Of a stretch of DNA of 64,000 nt, positions 8,270-17,675 are shown one piece after another. Each line of letters starts with the position of its first letter. The stretch's first letter is position 1. Source of the stretch: J054 sp965223095 (GTDB lineage Bacteria > Pseudomonadota > Gammaproteobacteria > Steroidobacterales > GCA-2729495); assembly GCA_965223095.1 (NCBI GenBank), contig OZ244979.1, positions 2,852,001 through 2,916,000 of the forward strand, read 5' to 3'. Position numbers and translations under genes: made by a program. The notes under the pieces are model-generated. The model did no database searches, was not told the origin of the DNA, and saw only the letters and a list, made by a program, of their open reading frames with translations.

Positions 8270-10315
8270 TCACAAGCCTAAACTCGCTTTTCGTATCGCC
8301 TGAATTTGATCGCGCAATTGGGCCGCGGCTTCAAACTCCAAGTCACGCGCATGTTGGTACATCCGCTTTTCCAAAGCGTCCAGCTCTGCTTGCGCCTGCT
8401 TGGGTGACAAAACGGCCCTCCCGTAGTCCGGCGCCGATTCCGCCGCGCGACGGCCTCGCCCGCGACCTGCTGCCGGTGCGCGCGCACCCTCCATCACATC
8501 GCGCACTTGCTTCAATATCGTGCGGGGCTTAATGCCATGCGCTTGGTTGAATTCAATTTGTTTGCGGCGGCGCCGGTCCATTTCAGCCATGGCGCGTTCC
8601 ATGGAGCCCGTGATCTGGTCGGCATACATGATCACTGTGCCATTGACATTGCGCGCCGCCCGGCCGCTGGTTTGAATGAGCGCCCCCTCGGAACGTAAGA
8701 AGCCTTCTTTATCCGCATCCAAAACGGCCACCAAGGACACTTCGGGTAAATCCAAGCCTTCGCGCAGCAGGTTAATGCCCACCAGCACATCGAATTCCCC
8801 CAAGCGCAGATCGCGGATAATTTCCATGCGTTCTACCGTGTCGATATCCGAATGCAAATAACGCACCCGCACGCCATGCTCGCGCAAGTAATCCGTGAGG
8901 TCTTCAGCCATGCGTTTCGTTAAGGTCGTGATCAACACCCGTTCGCTACTTTCCACACGCCGGTTGATTTCCGACAACACATCTTCCACCTGACTGCTGG
9001 CCGGGCGCACCACCACTTCGGGATCCACCAAGCCCGTGGGCCGAACCACCTGCTCCACGGTCGCGCCGGAAGTTTCCCGCTCATAGGCACGCGGCGTCGC
9101 CGAGACAAAAATGGTTTGCGGGGCCAGACCCTCAAATTCATCAAAACGCAGGGGCCGGTTGTCTAGGGCGGACGGCAGCCGGAACCCATATTCCACCAAG
9201 GTTTCCTTGCGTGACCGGTCACCCTTATACATACCGCCGAGCTGCGGAATAGTGACGTGGCTTTCATCCACGATCAGCAAAGCGTCTGCAGGTAGATAAT
9301 CGAACAAACAAGGCGGCGGCTCGCCGGGTCGACGTCCCGACAGGTAACGGCTGTAGTTTTCAATGCCCGTGCAAAAGCCCAGCTCGCCGATCATTTCCAG
9401 ATCGAACATCGTGCGCTGTTCCAGGCGCTGCGCCTCGAGCAGCTTACCGGTATCACGGAGCAACTTTAGTCGCTCGCGTAGATCCACTTTGATTTCGTCC
9501 ACGGCCTTGAGCATGACTTCCCGCGGCGTGACGTAATGCGTCTTGGGATAAATGGTCATGCGTGGCACTTTGCGCAGCACCTCGCCCGTTAAGGGATCAA
9601 ACCACGCGAGGCTCTCGATTTCGTCATCGAACATTTCCAGACGAACAGCTTCGCGTTCAGACTCCGCCGGAAAGATATCGATATTTTCACCCCGTACCCG
9701 GTAGCAACCATTGGCCAACTCCACTTCGTTCCGGGTGTACTGCAATTCTGCTAGGCGTCGCAACAGCTCGCGTTGATCAAAGCGGTCGCCGCGCGATAGA
9801 TGCAGCACCATACTGAAATACGCCTCTGGATCACCTAAGCCATAAATCGCGGAGACCGTCGCCACAATCACCGCGTCGTGACGCTCCAGCAATGCCTTGG
9901 TGGCGGACAGGCGCATTTGCTCAATATGCTCGTTCACCGAGGAGTCTTTCTCTATATAAGTGTCCGAGGAGGGCACATAGGCCTCGGGCTGGTAGTAGTC
10001 GTAGTAGGAGACAAAGTACTCCACCCGGTTATGCGGAAAAAACTCGCGCATTTCCCCGTAGAGCTGGGCCGCCAGGGTTTTATTGGGCGCCAAGATTAGC
10101 GTGGGTCGTTGCAGGCTCTGAATCACATTGGCCATGGTGAAGGTCTTGCCCGAGCCGGTCACACCAAGCAAGGTCTGGCGGGCCAGGCCGGCTTGCAGGC
10201 CATCAACCAATCCGCTGATGGCGGCAGGCTGGTCCCCGGCGGGTGCGAAGTCCGCAACCAGCTCAAACCGGTCGCGAGAACGAACTTTTTTATTGGTTGG
10301 CGAGGAAGATTCCAC
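8270..10315 (-). CDS. uvrB: Excinuclease ABC subunit B
   Basis: Damage-verifying helicase-like subunit of nucleotide excision repair; takes DNA from UvrA and recruits UvrC. It has 681 residues, the usual size. Walker A is GVTGSGKT (about 52-59); the beta-hairpin region is YYDYYQPEAYVPSSDTYIEK; the DEAD-type box is LLIVDESHVT. Motifs V and VI are LVGINLLREGLDLPEVSL and QTSGRAARN. A C-terminal UVR coiled coil (LDALEKRMYQHARDLEFEAA) contacts UvrC. It is divergent from the aminotransferase at 10363, leaving only about 47 bases for promoters. Confidence 0.98.
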   Translation of the reverse strand: MESSSPTNKKVRSRDRFELVADFAPAGDQPAAISGLVDGLQAGLARQTLLGVTGSGKTFTMANVIQSLQRPTLILAPNKTLAAQLYGEMREFFPHNRVEYFVSYYDYYQPEAYVPSSDTYIEKDSSVNEHIEQMRLSATKALLERHDAVIVATVSAIYGLGDPEAYFSMVLHLSRGDRFDQRELLRRLAELQYTRNEVELANGCYRVRGENIDIFPAESEREAVRLEMFDDEIESLAWFDPLTGEVLRKVPRMTIYPKTHYVTPREVMLKAVDEIKVDLRERLKLLRDTGKLLEAQRLEQRTMFDLEMIGELGFCTGIENYSRYLSGRRPGEPPPCLFDYLPADALLIVDESHVTIPQLGGMYKGDRSRKETLVEYGFRLPSALDNRPLRFDEFEGLAPQTIFVSATPRAYERETSGATVEQVVRPTGLVDPEVVVRPASSQVEDVLSEINRRVESSERVLITTLTKRMAEDLTDYLREHGVRVRYLHSDIDTVERMEIIRDLRLGEFDVLVGINLLREGLDLPEVSLVAVLDADKEGFLRSEGALIQTSGRAARNVNGTVIMYADQITGSMERAMAEMDRRRRKQIEFNQAHGIKPRTILKQVRDVMEGARAPAAGRGRGRRAAESAPDYGRAVLSPKQAQAELDALEKRMYQHARDLEFEAAAQLRDQIQAIRKASLGL

Positions 10316-10362
10316 TAGTATCTGCAGCCGTTACCGTCGCAGTACCTCGATAAGGAAAACCG

Positions 10363-11543
10363 GTGAGTCTAGCAATATCGCATCGCGTGCAGCGAGTGAA
10401 GCCCTCCCCCACCATGGCCGTCACGGCCTTGGCCGCAGAACTCCGCGCCCAGGGCCGGGACATCATCGGCCTGGGTGCCGGTGAACCCGATTTCGATACA
10501 CCCGAGCACATCAAAGCAGCGGCCATCGAGGCCATACGTCAGGGGCAGACCAAATACACGGCGGTGGACGGTACCGTAGAACTGCGCGATGCCATCAGCG
10601 CAAAGTTCAAGCGGGATAACCAGCTGGACTACCCGCGGGATCAAATTCTGGTCTCTTCGGGCGCCAAGCAAACTTGCTACAACGTTTGCGTCGCCCTGCT
10701 CAATACTGGCGACGAAGCCATCGTGCCGGCCCCCTATTGGGTGTCTTATCCGGACATGATCAAACTGGCCGAGGCGGAACCAGTGATTATTCCGGCCAAC
10801 ATCAGCGACGGCTTTAAGATCACGCCGCGAGCCCTAGAGGCGGCCATTACCTCGAAAACGCGGCTGATGTTTCTCAACAGCCCATCCAATCCGACGGGAG
10901 CCGCCTACACGCGTGCGGAACTGGCGGCCCTGGGCGAAGTGCTCCTGGGCCACCCGCATATCGCCATTGCCACGGATGATATGTACGAGCACATCTATTG
11001 GGCCGATGAACCCTTCGTCAGCCTCGGGCAGGCCTGTCCTGAGCTGTTAGACCGTATTATCACCATCAACGGTGTCTCAAAATGCTACGCCATGACGGGT
11101 TGGCGCATTGGCTATGCCGGCGGTCCAAAGCCCATCATCGCGGCGATGAAGAAGGTACAAGGTCAAAGCACCTCGAATCCTTGCAGTATTTCCCAAGCGG
11201 CAAGCCTAGCGGCCCTCAATGGTGATCAAAGCTGCATCAGCGAAATGCTCGTGGCCTTCAGGAACGTCACGATTATCTAGTCGCCGCATTGAACGACATT
11301 TCCGGCATCAGCTGCTTACCGGGCGCGGGAACCTTTTATGCTTTCCCCGATGTCAGCGAAGTGATCAAAGCCAAACAGGTGGCTGACGATACTGCCCTAT
11401 CGGAGCTGCTGCTCAATGAAGCGGGCGTCGCCCTGGTGCCCGGCAGCGCCTTTGGCGCGTCCGGCTATCTGCGTCTGTCCTTTGCCTGTGGGTTGGATAC
11501 TTTAAAGGATGCGATCGATCGTTTGCGCACGGCCCTAGCCTAA
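10363..11543 (+). pseudogene. Aspartate aminotransferase, single-base frameshift
   Basis: PLP-dependent class I aminotransferase (aspartate or aromatic type), which would move amino groups between aspartate and 2-oxoglutarate. The first frame (10363-11280) carries GLGAGEPDFDTPEHI, YTAVDGTVELRDAI, the SNPTGAAYTR loop and the PLP-lysine segment INGVSKCYAMTGWRIGYAGG. After LVAFR it runs into TAG. One base further on, a second frame reads ERHDYLVAALNDISGISCLP and continues to 11543 with the normal C-terminus. One A appears missing near 11258-11262 (TTCAGGAA where TTCAAGGAA is expected). Restored, it would be about 393 residues, the family length. Nothing else is degraded, so this is either a very recent mutation or a sequencing error. 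Confidence 0.85.
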
Positions 11544-11624
11544 TACGGGTCGCTCGGGGACCCATGGCGCCACGCCCTATGGTTCCTTGACTTGCCAGAA
11601 TCGATCCCTGAGAATTCTGCCGCT

Positions 11625-11630
11625 TAAAAT
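11625..11630 (+). promoter_or_regulatory. Probable -10 box of tRNA-Asn
   Basis: TAAAAT lies 11 bases before the tRNA 5' end and is followed by a GC-rich discriminator (GCGAAAGCGC), as in stringently controlled stable-RNA promoters. No good -35 box is visible 16-18 bases upstream. Confidence 0.35.
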
Positions 11631-11641
11631 GCGAAAGCGCT

Positions 11642-11717
11642 TCCCCGGTAGCTCAGTTGGTAGAGCGGTTGACTGTTAATCAATTGGTCCCTGGTTCGAG
11701 TCCGGGCCGGGGAGCCA
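11642..11717 (+). tRNA. tRNA-Asn (anticodon GTT)
   Basis: A 76-base cloverleaf with encoded CCA. The acceptor stem TCCCCGG pairs with CCGGGGA; the D-arm is GCTCAGTTGGTAGAGC; the anticodon loop CTGTTAA has GTT in the centre; the T-arm is GGTTCGAGTCC. Followed 16 bases later by a terminator. Confidence 0.95.
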
Positions 11718-11733
11718 ATAATTTCAAAGACTT

Positions 11734-11757
11734 AGCCCACTTTCTTGTGGGCTTTTT
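11734..11757 (+). terminator. Terminator of tRNA-Asn
   Basis: AGCCCAC and GTGGGCT form a 7-bp stem around TTTCTT, followed by TTTTC. It is in the correct position and orientation for the tRNA. The next 260 bases hold nothing I recognise. Confidence 0.8.
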
Positions 11758-12020
11758 CATGTCTGGGAATCGATTCTGGGCACGCAGAGCCAGTCGGTAA
11801 AGAATTCTGAGCAAGCCAAAAAGTCAGCGACTAATTGTAACTGCGGCCCTTATCGGTAGCCCCGCCAACACAAGAAAGTCACGAGGCTGAAAGACGCCCG
11901 GGACAGACCGTTTTTTTGCTCGGTGGCCTGGATGAGTCTCGGCTTAGCCGCACGAGAGACAGATCTTGCGGATGACGAGTGCTTCGCCGGGTGAACCCAG
12001 ACTCACGTCAATCTCGCAGC

Positions 12021-14216
12021 TCAAACCGGCAACAGAAAATTCTTTGCGAAACGCATGGTGCCCACCAGTAGGCCGCCATCTCGCGCATCGGCTTCAACAA
12101 TCAATATGCCCTGGGGCGTTGTCTGATCTTCGCCGTCACTGCGCCGCAGATTAAAACCATTGAGAAATATGTCGGCACAGGTCAAATGGCTGTCGACGGA
12201 AAAAATCGCATAGCGATTCCAAGCCACGAGCCGCGCCGCGGGGATACTTTGACGAACCTGGGCTGCCGTCGCCGGCTTACCTCTAGTCCTGAGTATCAAA
12301 CGACCCGGTCCTTCGGTGCAACGAGCCGTATGAAATATTATGCGCCCCAAGAGCAGGCTCGCTACCCGTAGGCTAATGACTGTGCGCAACTCTACGTTCT
12401 CGTTCATGGCCACGAAGTTACGGTAGCTGAATACAACCTCCTCGCCAGGCCGCATTTCCCAGTCGATTAAATGCTCGGCTTCTATCGAGTTGAAGCTGAC
12501 GCCCCGTTCATCGACACAGGGCATGTCGACGCGACTCATGTTCCAGGCCCCGAAACGCAATCTTGACAACAACGAGGCCCGCCATTGAGGAATACTGAAC
12601 CTGGGCGCGGGTCCCAGCGGCTGATAGTTAGCCTTGTAATAGATATCGTAGGGATAGTCGCCGCCGATATTCACTTCCTGCAAGGACGAGACAGTGCCCT
12701 GCGTCGGCGGGTGTTCCCGCTCAAAAACTTCGACATCGATATCCGTCGATTGGTCGAATATGACGCGGGCGAACACATACAAAAAACTCTTTATTGCAAT
12801 GACGACCAGCCACAACAACAAGACTTGCTGCAGTAAGTTTGCGGCTGATCTAACCCGGTCCAAGGCCTGGCGCGTTTGGCGTTTGAACCGGCGCAGCTCT
12901 TCTTTCATTGGGCCTGCGGAACTGACCGCAAACTCTTGAACGGTTTGCCCACTACCCCGCGCGGTTTCGCCCATTTTCTCGATGAACTTTTCTTCGGCTG
13001 CATTGCGACCGTTTAAGAAGGCCGTGTTGAGACCATCCACCACCAAGTTCACGATGCCGCACTTTAGGTCACCGAATTTGCAGGGCTTGGTTGTCATTCC
13101 CGTAGACTCGGGAACAATCTCGTAGAAATCCGCGGCCATGGCTTCTGCCTTGGACGGGAAGATTTTTGATTGATCGGACACCCCGGCCACCAAACGATCG
13201 AGCCGGTCCTGCGCAATGTCGTAGCTGCGGGCGACCGTTAGATCGAGACTCTGGAAAAGTGGCAGCGGCAAGAGCGTCCATGCTTCCGCGCTCTGATGGT
13301 CTTGCGGACAGGTAAAGGATGCGGGCGCCGGCATGGGCTCAAGCGGTTCCTCGTCGGGCACGGTCAGCCGCCAGCACCGGGGCGGAAGATCATTGTCCGG
13401 CCCCGTTTTTTCGGGCGCGGCGGTGGCTGGGGGCAGCAACCTAATGTCCTTAGCCCGCAGCTGGTAAGTGTCATCCGGACAAACCAGGGACGCATTCGGA
13501 TCATCGGCGTTTAGTGTGCAGTATCGATCCACGAATCCGCGCTGGTAGATCATTTGCTCGGTGCTGCTGGTTACCTTATCGCTGGCCCACAAACCCAGGG
13601 CAATCAAAATCAAAGTCGGCCACCACAAGGCAAAGCTGCGCGCCACCAAAGCCAGCGTGCTGGCCCGTCCGAGCTGCCGTGCCAGGGGCAGGTTTTGCCG
13701 TACCGCCTCAACCGCAAGACTCATGACCAAAGAGCCAAATACAAACACGAGTATCTGCGGCCAAGCCAATAGGCCGTCGAAGGGTTGCCAGAATGCCAGC
13801 AAGCCCACAAAGGCGAAAAAGGGTATGGCGATGACCCGGCCCGCGACGATGAAGTAACTATAGGCCGCAAAGGCCAAGCCGATGTAAACACTGCTCAGCC
13901 CCCCTAATGCCTGGCCCATCGTGCCACCAGCCAAAAACATAGCCAGCCATGGCAGCACGACGAGATAACGAAAACTCGTCTTAGCGCCCTCGGTGAGCAG
14001 CCAGGAAAAGCCCGCGCATAGCAAGGCCGCGACACCGAATATATTGTCGATGGGCGGCAGCGCATAACCACTCCCCAGCCCGGCGAGCCAATGATGCGGA
14101 AACAACAGATCAGCGCGGATGGCTGGCAGCAAGCTCAGCAACACCAGAAACCATTGCGAGTCCACCCGCCAGGCTGCTGGCACACGCAGTAGACCGGCCC
14201 GCATTCGGTCAAGCAT
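12021..14216 (-). CDS. Unknown polytopic membrane protein with soluble C-terminus
   Basis: No family recognised. The 731 residues show six to seven hydrophobic spans in the first 230 (for example WFLVLLSLLPAI, YLVVLPWLAMFLAGG, VIAIPFFAFVGLLAFW, ILVFVFGSLVMSLAV, LWWPTLILIALGLWA). A roughly 220-residue loop follows, containing several Cys and Pro (CPDDTYQ, PPRCWRLTVPDEEP, CKFGDLKCGIVNLV), probably periplasmic. One further span near 470 (VLLLWLVVIAIKSFLYVFA) precedes a C-terminal soluble domain of about 230 residues. It stands alone between tRNA-Asn (convergent) and ilvA (same strand, 48 bases upstream), so it may be cotranscribed with ilvA. Function unknown. Confidence 0.8.
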   Translation of the reverse strand: MLDRMRAGLLRVPAAWRVDSQWFLVLLSLLPAIRADLLFPHHWLAGLGSGYALPPIDNIFGVAALLCAGFSWLLTEGAKTSFRYLVVLPWLAMFLAGGTMGQALGGLSSVYIGLAFAAYSYFIVAGRVIAIPFFAFVGLLAFWQPFDGLLAWPQILVFVFGSLVMSLAVEAVRQNLPLARQLGRASTLALVARSFALWWPTLILIALGLWASDKVTSSTEQMIYQRGFVDRYCTLNADDPNASLVCPDDTYQLRAKDIRLLPPATAAPEKTGPDNDLPPRCWRLTVPDEEPLEPMPAPASFTCPQDHQSAEAWTLLPLPLFQSLDLTVARSYDIAQDRLDRLVAGVSDQSKIFPSKAEAMAADFYEIVPESTGMTTKPCKFGDLKCGIVNLVVDGLNTAFLNGRNAAEEKFIEKMGETARGSGQTVQEFAVSSAGPMKEELRRFKRQTRQALDRVRSAANLLQQVLLLWLVVIAIKSFLYVFARVIFDQSTDIDVEVFEREHPPTQGTVSSLQEVNIGGDYPYDIYYKANYQPLGPAPRFSIPQWRASLLSRLRFGAWNMSRVDMPCVDERGVSFNSIEAEHLIDWEMRPGEEVVFSYRNFVAMNENVELRTVISLRVASLLLGRIIFHTARCTEGPGRLILRTRGKPATAAQVRQSIPAARLVAWNRYAIFSVDSHLTCADIFLNGFNLRRSDGEDQTTPQGILIVEADARDGGLLVGTMRFAKNFLLPV

Positions 14217-14264
14217 GAGTCGCTGCAGTTTTGCTTTTCTCAGCAGTCACGATGGCGATTACCC

Positions 14265-15785
14265 TCAGTGACCCGCCAAAAACATACTGTACGCTGAATT
14301 GTCAGTTTCATCCCGGTAAGGATAGCCGAGTTCATCCAAGTGGGCTTTGAACTGATTTCGGTCGGCTGCCGGTACTTGCACACCGGTTAAGACTCGACCG
14401 TAGTCCGACCCGTGATTACGATAATGAAACAAACTGATGTTCCAGCGATGCCCAATAGCTTTCAGAAACGCCAGCAGCGCACCGGGGCGTTCCGGAAATT
14501 CGAAGCGGTAAATGCATTCATTCTCGATAACGCCCGAGCGGCCGCCGACCATATGCCGAACGTGCAGTTTGGCTAGCTCGTTATCACTAAGATCAATGAC
14601 GGGATAGCCATCATCCTCGAGCTGATCGATGATCGCAGCGCGTTCGACATGACCTTGGCGAAGCTCCACGCCAACAAAGATACGCGCCGCTGAGTCGTCT
14701 TTAATGCGATAGTTGAATTCGGTCAAATTACGCTCACCGATGGCTTGACAGAATTCAACAAAGCTGCCGGGCCGCTCGGGGATTTCTACCGCGAACAAGG
14801 CTTCACGCTGTTCACCGATGGCTGCTCGTTCGGCGATATACCGTAGCTTGTCGAAGTTAACATTCGCCCCACAATTAACCGTGACTAAGGCCTGACCACT
14901 GACTTGCCTATCGGCGACATACCGGTTCAAACCGGCCACGGACAAGGCCCCCGCGGGCTCAACAATGGCGCGTGTGTCTTCAAAAATATCCTTAACGGCA
15001 GCGCATATCTCGTCGTTGTCTACCAATAAGATTTCATCAACCAAGGCCTTACATAGCCTAAAAGTTTCATCGCCGACACGGCGCACAGCGACCCCGTCGG
15101 CAAAAATACCAACTTCGCTCAGGGTGACTGGCTCATCCGCGGCCAAAGCCGCCGTCATGCTGGCCGCGTCTGCCGGCTCCACACCGATGATCCGCGTAGT
15201 GGGACTCACCGCCTTGAGGTACAGTGCAATACCGGCGATCAGACCACCGCCACCAACCGGCACAAAGACCGCATCAAGCGTGCCGGTATGCTGCCGATGA
15301 ATTTCCATGCCGATCGTGCCTTGGCCGGCAATCACGTCCGGATCGTCGAAGGGGTGTATAAAACTCAGCCCCTGTTCTTTAGCAATCTCCAAGGCTTTGG
15401 GTTGCGCGTCGTCGTAGGTCGCACCGTGCAGCAATACTTCACCGCCCAAAGATTCCACGGCATTGACCTTGATCGTGGGCGTCGAGCGCGGCATCACGAT
15501 GACGGCCCGCACGCCCAATTCTCGGGCTGCCAAGGCTACGCCTTGGGCATGATTTCCAGCAGAGCTACAAACGACACCGCGCTGAAGTTCCGTGGGCCGG
15601 ATTTGCACCAGCTTGTTGTAGGCACCCCGCAGCTTGAACGAAAATACCGACTGCAGGTCTTCCCGTTTGAACAACACCGTGTTGCCCGAACGTTTCGACA
15701 AGCGCGGTGCTAGTTCCAAAGGGGTTTCGACCGCCACGTCGTAGACGCGCGCCTTAAGAATTCGGTATAGATAATCTGCAGTCAT
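14265..15785 (-). CDS. ilvA: Threonine ammonia-lyase, biosynthetic
   Basis: PLP enzyme that deaminates threonine to 2-oxobutanoate, the first step of isoleucine synthesis. At 506 residues it is full length for the long biosynthetic form. The PLP lysine is in VFSFKLRGAYNK (about residue 51); the glycine loop is SSAGNHAQGVA; the serine/threonine-binding region is VPVGGGGLIAG. Two ACT-like domains occupy about 325-500 (FAVEIPERPGSFVEFCQAIG and YRFEFPERPGALLAFLKAIG), the site of isoleucine inhibition and valine activation in known enzymes. Divergent from the YkvA-like gene with about 155 bases between. Confidence 0.97.
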   Translation of the reverse strand: MTADYLYRILKARVYDVAVETPLELAPRLSKRSGNTVLFKREDLQSVFSFKLRGAYNKLVQIRPTELQRGVVCSSAGNHAQGVALAARELGVRAVIVMPRSTPTIKVNAVESLGGEVLLHGATYDDAQPKALEIAKEQGLSFIHPFDDPDVIAGQGTIGMEIHRQHTGTLDAVFVPVGGGGLIAGIALYLKAVSPTTRIIGVEPADAASMTAALAADEPVTLSEVGIFADGVAVRRVGDETFRLCKALVDEILLVDNDEICAAVKDIFEDTRAIVEPAGALSVAGLNRYVADRQVSGQALVTVNCGANVNFDKLRYIAERAAIGEQREALFAVEIPERPGSFVEFCQAIGERNLTEFNYRIKDDSAARIFVGVELRQGHVERAAIIDQLEDDGYPVIDLSDNELAKLHVRHMVGGRSGVIENECIYRFEFPERPGALLAFLKAIGHRWNISLFHYRNHGSDYGRVLTGVQVPAADRNQFKAHLDELGYPYRDETDNSAYSMFLAGH

Positions 15786-15940
15786 GGTCGCGCGGTAGTG
15801 GCTCGGACGAACTCCATATTCGCAGAAAGCGAAGTCAACCGTAAGCGCTCAACGCGGCTCCCCTGCGCCAAGGGGCATGAAGCGATCCCGGTTTCTGCGG
15901 TTATAATCAACCTACCAAGCGCTAATGAACATTGCTACGC

Positions 15941-16312
15941 ATGCCTTCCGAAGAAAACTTACCGACCACTAGCAGGTCTAGCCAAGCCAGCTATTCCGAG
16001 CCGCGGTTTTGGGAGAAACTGACCCAACAAGCGTTGCGAGCAGGTCGCGAGGTGATTGAGAAAGCTCTCTGGCTCTACTATGCCGCAGAACGACCGGAAA
16101 CTCCCGCGCGCGCGAAATCCGTGGTCTACGGCGCGCTGGCCTATTTCATCTTGCCCATCGACGCCTTGCCTGACTTTATACCCCTAGCGGGTTATACCGA
16201 TGATTTAGGTGTACTGGCATTCGCGGTCTTCACCATCTCTCGCTATATCGATGATGGCGTCAAAGAAAAAGCCAGCTCGACTATGCAGCGGTGGTTTCGA
16301 TCGAAGGCCTAA
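15941..16312 (+). CDS. YkvA family (DUF1232) protein
   Basis: Small protein of about 123 residues. The conserved DUF1232 core is ARAKSVVYGALAYFILPIDA followed by LPDFIPLAGYTDDLGVL, a membrane-associated hairpin typical of YkvA relatives, then an amphipathic tail. Function unknown; the family is thought to sit at the membrane. I use the ATG at 15941; a TTG three codons earlier is also open. The stop codon TAA is the first three bases of a long perfect palindrome that separates it from the convergent gene at 16384. Confidence 0.8.
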   Translation: MPSEENLPTTSRSSQASYSEPRFWEKLTQQALRAGREVIEKALWLYYAAERPETPARAKSVVYGALAYFILPIDALPDFIPLAGYTDDLGVLAFAVFTISRYIDDGVKEKASSTMQRWFRSKA

Positions 16313-16378
16313 GCGTCGAACCGATTTAATGCGGGTTTCGATGTTATCGAGCCCCGCATTAAATCGGTTCGACGCTTA
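16310..16378. terminator. 26-bp perfect palindrome between convergent genes
   Basis: Arms 16310-16335 and 16353-16378 are exact reverse complements (26 bp) around a 17-base loop. The left arm includes the stop codon of the YkvA-like gene and the right arm ends 5 bases from the stop of the 16384 gene. It probably serves as a two-way terminator, although no long T-run follows. The arm shares CGAACCGATTT with the palindrome at 20034-20094. Confidence 0.65.
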
Positions 16379-16383
16379 GCCGC

Positions 16384-17130
16384 CTAGCCGTAAACAATCC
16401 CGCTGCGATTAACGATACCGATAAAGCCCTCTAGAAAAACGCCCGCCCAAATCATGAACACCCACACGCGCACCTTCTTTAGACTCTCGCGTTGAGCCGC
16501 ATTCTCTTCGGCGGTGGGCATCTCGCCTGCTTTGCATTTCATTAGCGTTGAAAAAAACGGGCCGATCTTGCCACGGACCATGATCCCGCAAAAAACTAGA
16601 AAAGAAAAAATCAGCAGCTTGCCGGCGACCCACGGATAGTCGCCCAAATTATTGCTGTCCCAGTGCAACCAAACGGAAATTGGTATACCCAAGACCACGG
16701 CCCAGCGAATGAACATGTCGAATTTCGCCACCAAGGGATAGGCTTTGCCGCCGTGGCGAAAATGCAAATACATCACGCAAAAAAACCACACCGGCCCCAA
16801 CAGGACAATGCCGATCTTCTGATACCAGGGGTGTGGCACCCCGATGAACTCAGTGAGAATTCCACCCACCGTCAACATCAAGCTCATGCAGATACGTGGA
16901 ATCTGGTCCAGGTCAAGCATGATCTTGGCCGAGATGGCTCGCGCTTCAGGCGAAAGGTCGGGACGAACCACAAAGTTGCTGGAATAGAAGACGCCGAGAT
17001 CACCGCCGAGCCAATACACAAATAACAAGACATGGATGATGACCATGACTTGGTGAACCCAGCTGCCCTGCATTGCAATCAATGTATCCACAGTGCCTCC
17101 CTCAAGACTTGATTCTTCAATGCCAATCAC
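16384..17130 (-). CDS. Polytopic inner-membrane protein, unknown function
   Basis: A 248-residue membrane protein with about six hydrophobic spans, for example VMVIIHVLLFVYWLGGDLGV, ICMSLMLTVGGILTEFIGV, IGIVLLGPVWFFCVMYLHF, WAVVLGIPISVWLHW, LLIFSFLVFCGIMV and VWVFMIWAGVFLEGFIGI. Histidines in or near spans (QVMVIIHVLL, YLHFRHGG) resemble heme- or copper-binding membrane families such as CopD, but I cannot assign it. The start could also be MQGSWVHQ (residue 21). Convergent with the YkvA-like gene; upstream lies a 480-base gap. Confidence 0.7.
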   Translation of the reverse strand: MIGIEESSLEGGTVDTLIAMQGSWVHQVMVIIHVLLFVYWLGGDLGVFYSSNFVVRPDLSPEARAISAKIMLDLDQIPRICMSLMLTVGGILTEFIGVPHPWYQKIGIVLLGPVWFFCVMYLHFRHGGKAYPLVAKFDMFIRWAVVLGIPISVWLHWDSNNLGDYPWVAGKLLIFSFLVFCGIMVRGKIGPFFSTLMKCKAGEMPTAEENAAQRESLKKVRVWVFMIWAGVFLEGFIGIVNRSGIVYG

Positions 17131-17613
17131 GCCGCGGGGATTGGCCGCGGCGCAGCTATTCTAACCCCGGTCGGAAATTCGGGTCGAACCGGCGACGGGC
17201 CGCGTCGCGCCTGGCGCGTCGCTAACAACCGCGTGCCCATTGCCAGACCGCAGCCGACCCGCCAAGCCGTATTTTTCGACCGATAGCTGCGCGAAACCAC
17301 GACCCGCTAGACGACAGCGTGCTCACAAGCTACCTAGTCCTTCTGGAGCGAAATTGAGAAGGCAGGAGTGGGGCGACGACGCTCGGAAACATCCTCCGCC
17401 GCGCGCGCGCCCTTTCACCTAAGCAGAAAACTCGCGACAACGCATGACGCAGCCAATGACGGCGGAAATTGGAATAGTCGAGAAGAATTACTTTATACGC
17501 GGCAATTCGACGGTCCGTTAGAACACGCGATGCGTCTGCGAGCCAAACGAGGCCGCACCGTGGCGAAGAAAAGTCGGCCGCGCCCACACCCACCGGCCAT
17601 CATCGAAGGCAAA
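17131..17613. other. Gene-free stretch upstream of the membrane protein
   Basis: About 480 bases. It must hold the promoter of the 16384-17130 gene, but no clear -35/-10 pair is visible. Several short open frames here are arginine-rich and look like noise. The left part contains GC-rich imperfect repeats of GCGTCGCGCCTGGCGCGTCG type. Confidence 0.5.
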
Positions 17614-17646
17614 AAAAGGGGCAGCCTTATACAGGCTGCCCCCTTT
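17614..17646 (-). terminator. Terminator of the exported protein gene
   Basis: AAAGGGGCAGCC pairs with GGCTGCCCCCTTT around a 7-base loop, and on the minus strand it is followed by a long T-run (AAAAAAA on plus at 17611-17617). It lies about 30 bases after the stop at 17676. Confidence 0.85.
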
Positions 17647-17675
17647 CTGATCTTCGGCTTGTGTCTGGCTAGCTC

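Noticed and set aside
17330..17593. An 87-codon minus-strand frame in the gap before the exported protein genes
   Set aside because: Arginine-rich composition, no ribosome site and no similarity recognised; treated as noise.
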